64,000 nucleotides of DNA. Source: Azorinus chamasolen. Lineage: Eukaryota > Mollusca > Bivalvia > Cardiida > Solecurtidae. The position numbers and the translations under genes were made by a program. The DNA is taken from positions 13,086,534-13,150,533 of the forward strand of contig OY755247.1 of assembly GCA_963576725.1 (NCBI GenBank), read 5' to 3'. Below the pieces are notes generated by a model that saw only the letters and a program-made list of their open reading frames with translations, had not been told where the DNA came from and did not search any database. Below are positions 33,057 through 44,600 of this stretch, one piece after another (the first letter of the stretch is position 1; each line of letters opens with the position of its first letter).

Positions 33057-33306
33057 ATAGCTCCAGATAAGACATGTAAATTAACTCATTTTCAAGAATA
33101 ACTTCTTTATTTCTCAACCAAACTCTATGTTGCAACCACTCTTTAGAACTGTCTCGAAATGACAATTCTAAAGAGTGGTCACTCGAAGAGTGGTCATTCT
33201 AAAGAGTGGTCACTCTAAGAGACGATTCTAAAGAGTGGTCACAACAGGGTTTGACGGACAAATGATGATTTTAGTAATTGAGTACACACCTTTATTTGTA
33301 GCCCTG
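33057..33306. mobile_element. FB3 with amplified stem
   Basis: The right stem arm TCTAAAGAGTGGTCACT is repeated three times. Confidence 0.8.
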
Positions 33307-33408
33307 GTCTGAATGCTCGATTTTCAAAATGAAATTGCCCGTAGTGTGCTTTCAGTATGAAAGAAATTAATTCAAGAAATGATTCTGAATGACAAAATAG
33401 TGCAGACT

Positions 33409-33649
33409 TTAACCCTTTATTCCATAAATGCACTTTTCTACGCTTTTGCAAACAGAGTAGATCCAGATCAGACAGCTTCTCTAAGGGCCATCTGATCAGG
33501 GTCTACCCCATTTGCTTATGATCTAATATAGATACGATTCTATAGTTTCTGCCATGGCCAAGACATCCTGTGTTGATGCCACCATTATGTTTTTAGATCT
33601 TATTAATATGCAAGATGATCAAGTCATGAATATTCATGGAGTAAAGGTG
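33409..33649. mobile_element. FB1 element
   Basis: TTAACCCTTTATTCC to TGGAGTAAAGG; tip reduced to GCTTCTCTAAGGGC. Confidence 0.78.
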
Positions 33650-33871
33650 AGAATTGTCATTTCTCCACCAAACCCTATGTTGTGCCCACTCTTTAGAATT
33701 GTCTTGAGGAAACAATTCTAAAGAGAGGTTACAACATAGGGTTTGGGGGAGAAATGAAGTTATCATCTCGAGGAGACCATTCTAAAGAGAGGTTACAACA
33801 TAGGGTTTGGGGGAGAAATGAAGTTGTTCTTGAAAATGTTTTAATTTATGCACCTTATCTAGACCTCCGAG
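33650..33871. mobile_element. FB3 with duplicated right stem arm
   Basis: TTACAACATAGGGTTTGGGG occurs twice in direct orientation. Confidence 0.78.
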
Positions 33872-34119
33872 AGTCCTTTCAGTATGAAAGAAATTTATTT
33901 GTTTGATGATATACAACATATTGCAGACCTTAATCAAAGGCTACCAATGTTATTTCCATCAAGATCTACACTGTTTGCCAAAGCCAGATGACTTGCTTGC
34001 TGCATCCAAAGGGTCAATAAATTCTCTCATGAAGTTGCTGAAAGTCTGCAATGTCCATATATCATAATGAACACTTGGACGACTACTATTGTAATAATAT
34101 TTGACAGACCCGAATAATG
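33872..34119. other. Unassigned sequence
   Basis: Worn FB8-like scraps only (TTGCAGACCTTAATC, AGATCTACACTGTTTGCC). Confidence 0.4.
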
Positions 34120-34423
34120 ATGACGAAGCAATAGATAAAGGTGAGAATTGTCATTTCTTCGACAAAAACAAAATTGTGACCAGAGCTACAGGTGCGAACC
34201 AAAATAGTGGAATTGTCATTTCTCCACCACACCCTATACTATTACCACTCTTTAGAATCTTCTATAAGAGAGACATTCCTAAAGGGTGGTCACAGTATAT
34301 AGGGTTTGGTGGAGAAACACAGGAGCTATTACTTCGAAGAGACAATTCTAAAGAGTGGTCACAACGTTGGGTTTTGTAGAGAAATGCAAGTGTTATTCTT
34401 GAAAATGTTTTAATTTATGCATC
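34120..34423. mobile_element. Composite of two FB3 copies
   Basis: Two left arms (GGTGAGAATTGTCATTTC and GGAATTGTCATTTCTCC) and two right stem arms. Confidence 0.7.
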
Positions 34424-34555
34424 AGGTTGGATCATGATGAGATTTGGAGTAACTCCTCCTCCCAAAAAGATCCAATCTATTTGACACCTTTTTCTTGAAA
34501 AGAAAAAACTAACATGAGAATTAAAGCAGTAGTCATTTTTCAAGGAATTATTATT

Positions 34556-34792
34556 TTAACCTTTTCCTCCATGTAGATGCCTTTGCAAACAGAGTCGACT
34601 CAGATCAGACTGCTCCAAAAGGAGCCGTCTGATCAGAGTCTGCTCTGCTTGCTTATGAAACAATATAGATCTGATTCCTAAACCTTCTGCAATGGTAAAA
34701 AATTCCGTTGTTCACGCCATTACAAAATTCAACTAATTGATATTCATACTTTCATTTTTTCCGACTTGAATATTCATGAGGGAAAGGGTTAA
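34556..34792. mobile_element. FB1 element
   Basis: Tip GCTCCAAAAGGAGC; right end TGAGGGAAAGGGTTAA. Confidence 0.87.
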
Positions 34793-34896
34793 AACAGATT
34801 TTTGTTGTACTGTTTTAAATTAATATTGTGTATGTTTGTCTTTTTTTTCTTCTCCTTTTTCAATTTAATCATGTACCTTTTAATTAAATATCTGAA

Positions 34897-35245
34897 ACCA
34901 AGGTGTGTTTGTGAATAACTATGCCCTGATAAGACCTTTGACCTTGATGTTTGACCTTAAAAAGTCACCCCTAAAAATGTTCGCATCCATAATTGCACAT
35001 GCATGCCAAGTTTGAAGTATGTATGTGCAATTGCAACAAAATTATCGCCAACTTTAAAGTTGGGGACAAACAGACAAAGCAACCAACCAACAGAGTTGAC
35101 AGCCAAAACCAACCAACAGACAGCAAAAACAATATGCCCCCCCCCCCACCTCCACCCAATCACAGATCTGAGGTGGCATAAAAATGTCAAACAGACAAAT
35201 TAAGCAACCAACTAACAATTGTGACAGCCAAACCAACCAACCGAC
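34897..35245. mobile_element. Pearl/Helentron-like element
   Basis: AAGGTGTGTTTGTGAATAAC start, TTTGACCTTGATG unit, ACAGACAAAGCAACCAAC-type microsatellite, then a TATGCCCCC and GGTGGCATAAAA end. Same family as 23178-24035. Confidence 0.65.
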
Positions 35246-35410
35246 TGCAAAACCAGTGCGATTTTCTACAATAAAATAAAAACACCACAGTATTCAACCC
35301 TTTCCCTCAAATAAATGCTTTTTCAAGCCTTTGCAAACAGAATAGATCCAAATCAGATGGCTGCAGTAGGAGCTGTCTGATCAGGGTCTGCTCGGTTTGC
35401 TTCTGTTTGT

Positions 35411-37523
35411 TTAACCCTTTCCTCCATAAATACGCCTTTCTACGCCTCTGTAAAAGTCACTTGTTGAAACCATTGTGATAAATAGAGCATTTGCTCCTTA
35501 GGAGCAAATGCTCTATTTATCACAATAGTTTCAGAACTACAAAATTCTTGATTTTTCCTTTTCTCTAGTAAATGCTCCTTTTCGGTAGATTTATTAAACA
35601 AGAGGGCCAGAATGGCCCTGAAGCGCTCACCAGACAATCAGAGGAGAAGCTTTTCAAAGTTTTAACTATATGTTTCTTTAGAAAACTAGCCTGCCCTGGG
35701 GCTGGGTTAATTTTGACCCAAGAGGCACAGTTTATATAACTTTTGTAGAGGACCTGGACATGGTGCTATGTGCCAAATATGAAAGCTGAGAACCTTCCAG
35801 TATCAGAGAAAAAGATTTTCAAAGTTTTCACTATATGTTTCTGTTGAAAAATGGCTACCCCTGGGGCGGGGCAAATTTTTATCCCTGGGGCATAATTTAT
35901 ATAACTTTTGTAGAGGACCTGAACATGATGATACGTACAAAGTATGAAGGCTGAGAACCACCTAGTTTCCAAGAAGAAGATATTCAAAGATTTCACTATT
36001 TGTTTCTATTGAAAACTGCCCACCCCCGGAGCAGGCTAATTTTGACCCCCGGGCCATAATTTATATAACTTTTGTAGTGGACCTGAACATGATGCTATGT
36101 GCCAAATATGAAAGCTGAGAGCCTTCCAGTTTCAGAGAAGAAGAATTTCAAAGATTTCACTACTTGTTTCTATTGAAAACTGCCCACCCCTGGGGCGGGC
36201 CAATTTTGACCCTAGGGCCATAATTTATATAACTTTTGTAGAGGACCTGAACATGATGCTCTGTGCCAAATATGAAGGTTGAGAGCCTTCCAGTCTCAGA
36301 GGAGAAGATTTTCAAAGATTTCACTATTTGTTTCTATTGAAAACTGCCCGCCCCTGGGGCAGGGCCAATTTTGACCCCAGGGCCATAATTTATATAGCTT
36401 TTGTAGAGCACCTGTACATAATGCTATGTGCCAAATATGAAAGCTGAGAGCCTTCCAGTTTCAGAAAAGAAGATTTTCAAAGATTTCACTATTTGTTTCT
36501 ATTGAAAACTGCCCCCCCCCCCCTGGGGCGGGGCCAATTTTGACCCCCGGGCCATAATTTATATAACTTTTATAGAGGACCTGTACATAATGCTATGTGC
36601 CAAATATGAAAGCTGAGAGCCTTCCAGTTTCAGAGAAGAAGATTTTCAAAGATTTCACTATTTGTTTCTATTGAAAACTGCCCACCCCTGGGGCGGGGCC
36701 AATTTTGACCCTAGGGCCATAATTTATATAACTTTTGTAGAGCACCTGAACATGATGCTCTGTGCCAAATATGAAAGTTGAGAGCCTTCCAGTTTCAGAG
36801 AAAAAGATTTTCAAAGATTTCACTATTTGTTTCTATTGAAAACTGCCCACCCTGGGGCGGGGCCAATTTTGACCCTAGGGCCATAATTTATATAACTTTT
36901 GTAGTGGACCTGAACATGATGCTATGTGCCAAATATGAAAGCTGAGAGCCTTCCAGTTTCAGAGAAGAAGATTTTCAAAGATTTCACTATTTGTTTCTAT
37001 TGAAAACTGCCCACCCCTGGGGCGGGGCCAATTTTGACCCCAGGGGCATAATTTATATAACTTTTGTAGAGGACCTGAACATGATGCTATGTGCCAAATA
37101 TGAAAGCTGAGAGCCTTCTGGTTTCAGAGGAGAAGATTTTCAAAGTTTTACTATATGTTTCTATTGAAAACATGGAACCCCTGGGGCGGGGCCAATTTTG
37201 ACCCCAGGGCCATAATTTATATAACTTTTGTAGAGGACCTAAAGATGATACTATGTGCCAAAGATGAAAGCTGAGAACCCTGTAGATTCAGAGGAGAAGA
37301 TTTTTAAAGGTTCAAATTGTTGACGACTGACGACGCACGACGGACGACGGACGACGCACGCCGACGGACGACGGACATCAGGCGATCACAAAAGCTCACC
37401 CTGAGCACTTTGTGCTCTGGTGAGCTAAAAAGGTTGGGTCTAAAAATAGCCTATGAAGTAATGGGTCTAAAAATAGCCTATGAGGCAATGGGTCTAAAAA
37501 TAGCCTGTGAGGTAATGGTTTAA
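35411..37523. mobile_element. FB2 split by a pearl-like element
   Basis: The left part, including the complete stem (tip GCTCCTTAGGAGC), runs to TAGATTTATT. The right arm resumes AGGTTGGGTCTAAAAATAGC with that unit then triplicated. Confidence 0.85.
35598..37428. mobile_element. Pearl/Helentron-like element with about ten 165-bp tandem units
   Basis: Starts AACAAGAGGGCCAGAATGGC and CTGAAGCGCTCACC. About ten units of 165 bp follow (anchor AAAGCTGAGAGCCTTCCAG, with GGGGCGGGGCCAATTTTGAC). It ends with a GACGACGGACG microsatellite and a hairpin AGCTCACC..GGTGAGCT. Unit length and layout match bivalve pearl elements and the BIV160 satellite group (established family; relationship inferred). Confidence 0.82.
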
Positions 37524-37831
37524 TTTTACAGCTTCTGCCACTGTAACACATTCCCTTGTTAACAATTCCATTATAAAATTCATCCAATTAATATTCATAC
37601 ATTCAACATTTCTTACATGAATATTAATGAGGGAAAGAGTTACACTGTCATTTGTATCTTATCAAAACCGGACAACAAAGTACCACGAGTGCCTATTTAG
37701 GAAATCTGTTATAAAAAGTACATGTTTTAGTCATTCAGGAAACACCATATTATTATGTGACATACAAAACACACAGTCACCCGAACAGCACCATGACAAG
37801 TTTTCCACATTTTTTGGCCAAACCTTGTTAG

Positions 37832-38277
37832 TTTAAGCTCTTTTTCCTGATAGAGAGACACATTTTCACAAACAGAGTAGATCCAGAGCCATCTGATTAG
37901 GATCTGCTCTGTTAGCTTATGAATAATAACAAAACCGATTCTGCCATTCTTGCCATGATACAGTTGTCTCTTGTTCATCATGCTATAATCAAACTTCAGC
38001 TGATTCATATTCAGAGTCATGATAACTACGGATGCAGCCATCATCATGAGTCAACCCTTCAACTCATGAATATTTGGTACAAATGACCATAGGAATATCA
38101 ATTAGCTGATTTTTTGAAATGGCATTAGAAACAAGATAGTATTTCACCATGGCAGAAACTGTAGAATCATACTTACATTTTGTAATAAGCAAACGTAGTA
38201 GACCCTGATCAGGCAGCTCCAGTAGGAGCTCTCTTTGTAAGGGCGTTACGAGGCGTCACTAATAAGGAAAGGGTTAA
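37832..38277. mobile_element. Two worn FB1 copies
   Basis: About 37832-38030 (stem with AGATCCAGAGCCATCTGAT) and 38051-38277 (inverted, tip GCTCCAGTAGGAGC, ends GGAAAGGGTTAA). Confidence 0.62.
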
Positions 38278-38280
38278 CCG

Positions 38281-38400
38281 TTAACTCTTTACTCCATAAA
38301 TACGCCTTTCTACACTTTTGCAAACATAGCAGACCCTGATCAGATGGCTCCTATAGGAGCCATCTGATCAGGGTCTACTCTGTTTGCTCATGACAAAACA
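38281..38400. mobile_element. FB1 left half with full stem
   Basis: TTAACTCTTTACTCC; perfect stem with tip GCTCCTATAGGAGC; the right half is absent. It lies about 130 bases from MLH1 exon 8 on the intron 8 side. Confidence 0.78.
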
Positions 38401-38527
38401 AGACAGGTTTAGCAGAGAAATAAGACATGGATAGAACAAGACCTTTCTTATCTAGAGTTCCCAAAACAGACTTCATTTAGCTCTTCTATCTGGAGATCTG
38501 CAAACAGATAACATTTAGCTCTCCTAC

Positions 38528-38616
38528 CTTGCTACAGCAGGTCCATAAATAGTTCGTATGTTGTCTGTATGTGTGCAGTTACTCGGTGTCCTGACATCAG
38601 CCATACCTTCTCCATG
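38528..38616 (-). CDS. MLH1: MLH1 exon 8 (last exon found)
   Basis: Reads [20 protein letters not shown] and then RTIYGPAVA plus AG. It aligns with human [20 protein letters not shown] and RSIFGNAVS. It is 89 nt, exactly human exon 8. Acceptor TTTCGCAG, donor AGCAAG|GTAGGA. The next exon (113 nt in human) is not visible in the remaining 38.5 kb. Confidence 0.95.
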
Positions 38617-41600
38617 CTGCGAAAGTTAAAACATTAACATTAGAGATTAATTCAACCCTTCGCTTGCTGAATTTTAAAATACATTTCTCCTTCTTTACCC
38701 TTGCCCTGTTGTATAATTACATATATCTTCACTGTGTACAAGTATTTCGCTCTGCAATCACTGCTGTGGAGTGCACTGGTTGCACAATCAACTTGTAAAT
38801 AGTGCAGACCCTGGTGAGACAGCTCCTGCAGGAGCTGTCTCATCTGGGTCTTCACTATTTACAGGTAGGTATATTGACGTGAATAGCAAGTGAAGGGTTA
38901 ATACATTAACATTAGAGATACAAAATTAATAATATAGAAATATCTGTTTTAACCCGTAACCCTTTCCCTCATATAAACATGTTTTCACGCATTCACAAAA
39001 AGAGTAGACCCAGATCAGACGGCTCCTATAGGAGCCGTCTGATCAGGGTCTGCTCTGTTTGCTTATGAAATAATGGAGATATAATTCTAATTTCTGCTAT
39101 TGCCAAATTTTCGTGTGTTTATGTGTCCGGAGTTTTAAACTGCAAAATAATAATATCAGTCGCTTATACATAAAAATTGTGAAATTTTCCTGTTTGATCT
39201 ACTAAGGGGCTAACTGATTCGTAAATTTCTGACCTTCATAAACACTAATGAACTTGCAAAGACCAAGTGTTTTATTTACCAAGTTGCAAAAAAATTAAGT
39301 TATGACAGCCACAGATAAGGGGTTACCCCAAATACTAAACACATCATTTCTCCACCAACCAATTCTAAAGTATGGCACAGAGCAATAGATAAACATGTGT
39401 ACTCAAGCACTAAAATTGTCATTTCACCACCCCATTTGACCACTCCTTAAAATCGCCTCGAAGAGATGATTCTAAAGAGTTGTCACAACATAGGGTTTGG
39501 TGGAGGAATAAAGAATTTATTCTTGAAAATGTTTTAATTTATGCATCTTAGCTGGATCTCCTATGGTAACAACACTAGATTTGGAGGAAAAATACTTAAG
39601 ATTTATTCTTAATGAAAGTTAAACTTAACCTCTCATCTGTTTATCTTTAATTGCTGCAAAGCACTGGGTATATCATAACTGAAGATTATTCACACTAGGG
39701 GAAAAATGTTTCTTTTGGCATTTTTCCCCAGGTTACCTTTTTCAAAGTGAATCCTACTTTACAGTTATGGACTGCATATCTGGAAAGAGAGAAAGCGTGA
39801 AAAGTATTATATTAAAGTTATTTCTATTATCATCATCTAAGACAGCTCAGAACAAAATTCATTATTTTCTGAAGCAGAGTTTTCTTTAGGGGGAAAAGAG
39901 ATAAAAATGCATATCTGTACAATAGTGGTGTAACACTGCAATAGATAAAAGTGCATATCCAAAGACTATAATAGTTTTATAGCTCCACCAAACCCTATGC
40001 TGTGAAAATAATTTTTGAATCGCCTTGAAGATAGTCACTTAACCCATTCCCTCATATTGACGACTTTTGACGACTCTGTAAAAGTGACTTTGTGAAACCA
40101 TTGTGATAAATAGAGCATTTGCTCCTATAGGAGCAAATGCTCTATTTATCACAATGGTTTTAAACTACAAAATTCTAAAAGTAAATTATACAGTAGAACC
40201 TGCCTTAACCCATTACCTCATAGGCTATTATTAGATACAACCTCTTTGAAAAAATCTACCGAAAAGGAGCATTTACTAGAGAAAAGGAAATTTTTTAGAA
40301 TTGTGTAGTTTTGAAACCTATGGAGCAAATACTCTATATATAACAATGGTTTCAAAAGTGACTTTTACAGAGGTGTAGAAAGGCGTATTTATGGAGGAAA
40401 TGGTCAAATTAAGCACTTTTCCATAGTGAAGAAAATTTCAAAGTCCCATTAAAAATTAGTAAGAAATTAGTCAGAGCAAATATGTCCTTCTTTATGTACA
40501 TCTTCACATCAACAATGTTGATCTGGGAAAGTTTGAAGTAAATCGTCCAACCAGTGTATGAGAAGTTGGGCATACAATATTTCACTCTAAGTTATATAGT
40601 GAATAAAGTCCCATAATTCTGATAAAAATGGTTGAAGCAAAAATTCCCTTCTTTATGCACATCTTCATATCAAAGTTGTTCATATGTGAAAGTTGAAGTA
40701 CCTCCTCCAGTTGGTGTACAAGGAGTTGGACACACAAGGTTTGCTGGACAAATGAACGGACAAATAAGACCAAGGCTATATGCCTCCAACCTTTTAAGGG
40801 GTTATAAAAAAGGGTAAATACATCAATGACTAGGACACATTAATGGACAAACAAAAATAATGACAAACAAATGACAAAGGTATACAAACATTCCCTACCT
40901 GCTTACAACCTCTACTATCTTGGCATGCTCCTCGGCTGCACTTCGAAGAGCCTTCCTCCTTGTGGCAACATTGTAAAACAAATCCTCAGCCTGAAGCAAC
41001 AACCAAACCAATTTGTATTTTAGAGCTTAGCACAAAATTATCGTAACTACACCTTTTAACCCATTCCTCCATAGGCTATTTTTAGACCCAACTTCTTCGA
41101 ATGAATCTACCCAAAAGGAGCATTTACTAGAGAAAAGTAAAATTTTAGAATTTTGTAGTTTGAAATCATTGTGATAAATAGAGCATTTGCTCCTATAGGA
41201 GCAAATGCTCTATTTATCACAATGGTTTCCAGAAGTGGTTATTACAGAGGCGTAGAAAGGTGTATTTATGGAGGAAAGGGTTAACCCTTTACTCCATGAA
41301 TATTCATGCAAGAAATAATGACATCCACGAGATCCAGACAAGATGCGCAAATTTAAACACTTTCAACAATAGCTCTTTTATTTCTACACCAACCCAAAAC
41401 TTTGACCACTCTTTAGAATTGTCTCAAAGAGATGATTCTAAAGAGTGGTTACAGTATAGGATTTGGTGGAGAAATGATGATTTTTGTACTTGGGTACATA
41501 CATTTATCTGTAGCTCTGACATCTAAATGTTAACCCATTCCCTCATAGGCTATTTTTAGATACAACCTCTTGGAATAAATCTAACGAAAAGGAGCATTAA

Positions 41601-44600
41601 CTAGAGAAAAGGAAAAGTTTAGAAATGTTTAGCTTGAAACCATTGTGATAAATAGAGCATTAATAATTTTGCTCCTATGGAGCAAATGCTCTATTTATCA
41701 CAATGGTTTCAATAGGTTATTTTTACAGCGGCGTAGATAAGTGTATTTATGGAGGAAAGGGTTAAAGGTTCATTAGATTATTTGTTACAATAGGAATGTT
41801 TGACCATAGCAGAAACTGTACAATCATATACAGTAAAACCCCTCTAATGCGACCACCTAAAAGAGGTATAATTCTGGGTGGTAGAGGCAGGTGGTAGCTT
41901 AATACTGGACAAAAGTAATGCAGAAAGCTCCTAGAGGAGCTTTCTGCATTACTTTTGTCCTGCATTAAGCAACCACCTGCTTATAAAGACACCCATGTTT
42001 ATTCATTAAGTGGTTGCATTAGAGGGGTTCTACTGTAATGTGTCAAAAGCAAACAAAGCAGACCCTGATCAGACGGCCCCTATCAGAGCTCTTTGATCTG
42101 GGTCTACTCTGTTTGCAAAGGCATAGAAAGGCGTATTTATGGAGTAAAGGGTTAATAAATCTATGCATGGCAAAATAAAATATACACTGGTTTCCATTTC
42201 TATAACCCTAAACTCTGGATCAGGGCATATTGTAGAAACATCACTGTATTTTACCATGTAAATGTATCGATATATTAACACTTTACTCCATGGATATTCA
42301 TGTAAGAAATGACATCATGAATATTAATTAGATCATTTTTATAAAGGCACATGGACATGGGTATGTTTAGCCACACTAGAATCATTTCATAAGTAAACAA
42401 AGCAGACCCTAATCAGACGACTCCTAAAGGAGCAATCTGATCTGGGTCTACTCTATTTGCAAATTATGGAGTAAAGGATTAAACAGCTTTGGTTACCATA
42501 ACTTTAATTGACAGGACAAACCTGTACAGGGGTGCATCAGTGGCTGAGTGGTTTAAGTCACAGACTTACAATTACTTAGCACATCTCCACTGAGAGTTCA
42601 AATCCCCGTCGGACATACTAGACTTTTTTATGTGAACAAGGCTTTCAGCTGGCTTGTCGTAGATTGATGAGTTTTTCACCCCTATATTTTTCTGTACCTA
42701 AAACAAGGTTATTTGTTTTCCTCCACATGTAATGAGCAAGATAATGCAAAATAACTTAAGCAATGTTAACCCATTCCCTCATTGTCTACCTTGTGATGAC
42801 TCGGTTCGAGTCCCAGTCGAGTCACAAATTCAAATACCCCTAAAACTGGTACAGTACCGTAATCTGAGTTCCAACATTTCCTGCACATGGCTTCACAGGC
42901 TCTTTCAACTTTCCATCACAAAAGTTTCCCCTAAAAATAGCAAAAAGAAATAGTGGCATCATGAATATCTATTTATATTGTAAACTTTTCAAGGGAATTT
43001 TTTGCTTTGACAAAAGCTGAAAAATCATATCTATATCATGTCAAAAGCAAACAGAGCAGACTCTAACTAGAACTAAAAGTGATAAATACCCCCGCATATA
43101 TGGCAGCTTTGACTGCAAATTCAAGTTTGTGACACCAACTACCCATGTAACAGGACAAACACACAAAAAAAAACTTAATTTTTTCAATGCCCAGCGCTAA
43201 ACACATGAAATTTGTGTCATGCACATTTGTTATTTATTGTTATTATGTATGGGAAGTATCAATTAAATAAAGTTGAAGGAGGAGTTTGAAACACCAATGC
43301 CCATGTTTCATGCCAAAATGACAAAAATTTCAAGAGGAGATAATTCTGCAAAGGCTAGCCCTAAACACATGAATATTGAGTGTTGCTCATCTACTATTCA
43401 TAGTTATTATATATATACCACTTATACACTGAATAACTTTAAAACTGAAGGAGGAGTTGGTGACACCATCTCCCCATGTTTTATGCCAAAATGATAAAAA
43501 ACAAAGTTCAAGGGGAGATAAATCTGCAATGCCCAGCGCTAAACATATGAAAATTTGTGTCTTGCACATTTGTTTGTGGTTATTATGTATAGCAAGTATC
43601 AATTGAATAACTTTAAAACTGAAGGAGGAGTGCAGGACACCAATCCCCATATATCATGCTAAAATTACAACAAGCAAAAGTTGCAGAAACCGCATTAAAG
43701 CCGATTTTTTTTGTGTTAACAATTTACCTAATGATTTTTTATTGATATAGGTTTTTACGTCACTTCAACAGAGTTTCAGTTAATTCATGACATCAAACAT
43801 ATTACAGATGGAGGAAGCTATCTGTATACCAAATATAAATTGTCTAGCATATGTAGTTAAGAAGTTATAAACAAAAAATTGACAGCTAAGTTTCCAAAAT
43901 AGTGACCTTGACCAAATATGAATTGTCTAGCATATGTAGTTCAGAAGTTATGACAAGAAATTTTTGACAGCCGAGTTTTCAAAATAGTGACCTTGACCTT
44001 GACCTGATTTCAGGTATCTTTATGTCATCTGTAAGGTCCTTAAAGCTATCTGAATACCAAAGGTGAATTGCCTAGGATTTGTGGATCAGAAGTTATAGTA
44101 AAAAGTTTGTTAAAAACAGTCAAGTTTTCAATATACTGACCTTGACCATGACCCAATTTCATGTATCCTTGTATCAACTGAAAGGCCTTCACCAAAGCTA
44201 TCTCCATACCATATTTGAATTGTCTAGCATATGTAGTTCAGAAGTTCAGAACATGTGTTGACGTTTTTCAATGATTGCCAACTTGTCATAATAGTGACCT
44301 TGACCTAATTTCAAATATCTTAAGGGGAGTTAACTCTGCAATGCCAAACAGTAAACGCATGAAAATTGTGTCTTGCACACATCTACCATTCGTAGTTATT
44401 ATGTATATCAAATATAAATTCAATAACTTCAAAACTGAATGAGGAGTTTGCAACACCAACTACGGACAGACGGACCAATCTACCGACTGCATGACCGACC
44501 GACCGCCGGACAAACTGATTCCAGTATACCCCCTCAAACAAGTTTGCAGGGGTAAAAATCAGACTGATCTGGGTCTACTCTGTTTGCAAATATGTGAAAA

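Larger units (their letters stand above)
35294..37643. mobile_element. FB1 split by FB2, itself split by a pearl-like array
   Basis: The FB1 left arm and stem (to 35410) and right part (from 37524, CAGCTTCTGCCACTG) flank the FB2. Three insertion layers. Confidence 0.8.
41281..42155. mobile_element. FB1 carrying FB3, FB2 and FB4
   Basis: FB1 pieces at 41281-41330, 41766-41828 (AGCAGAAACTGTACAATC) and 42038-42155 (stem right part, GGAGTAAAGGGTTAA). Confidence 0.8.

Noticed and set aside
35000..35245. Proline-rich or Gln-rich short proteins
   Set aside because: Reading through poly-C and an ACCAACC microsatellite of a pearl-like element.
42529..42617. Functional tRNA gene
   Set aside because: A- and B-boxes are present, but the acceptor and T stems do not pair; better explained as a SINE head.
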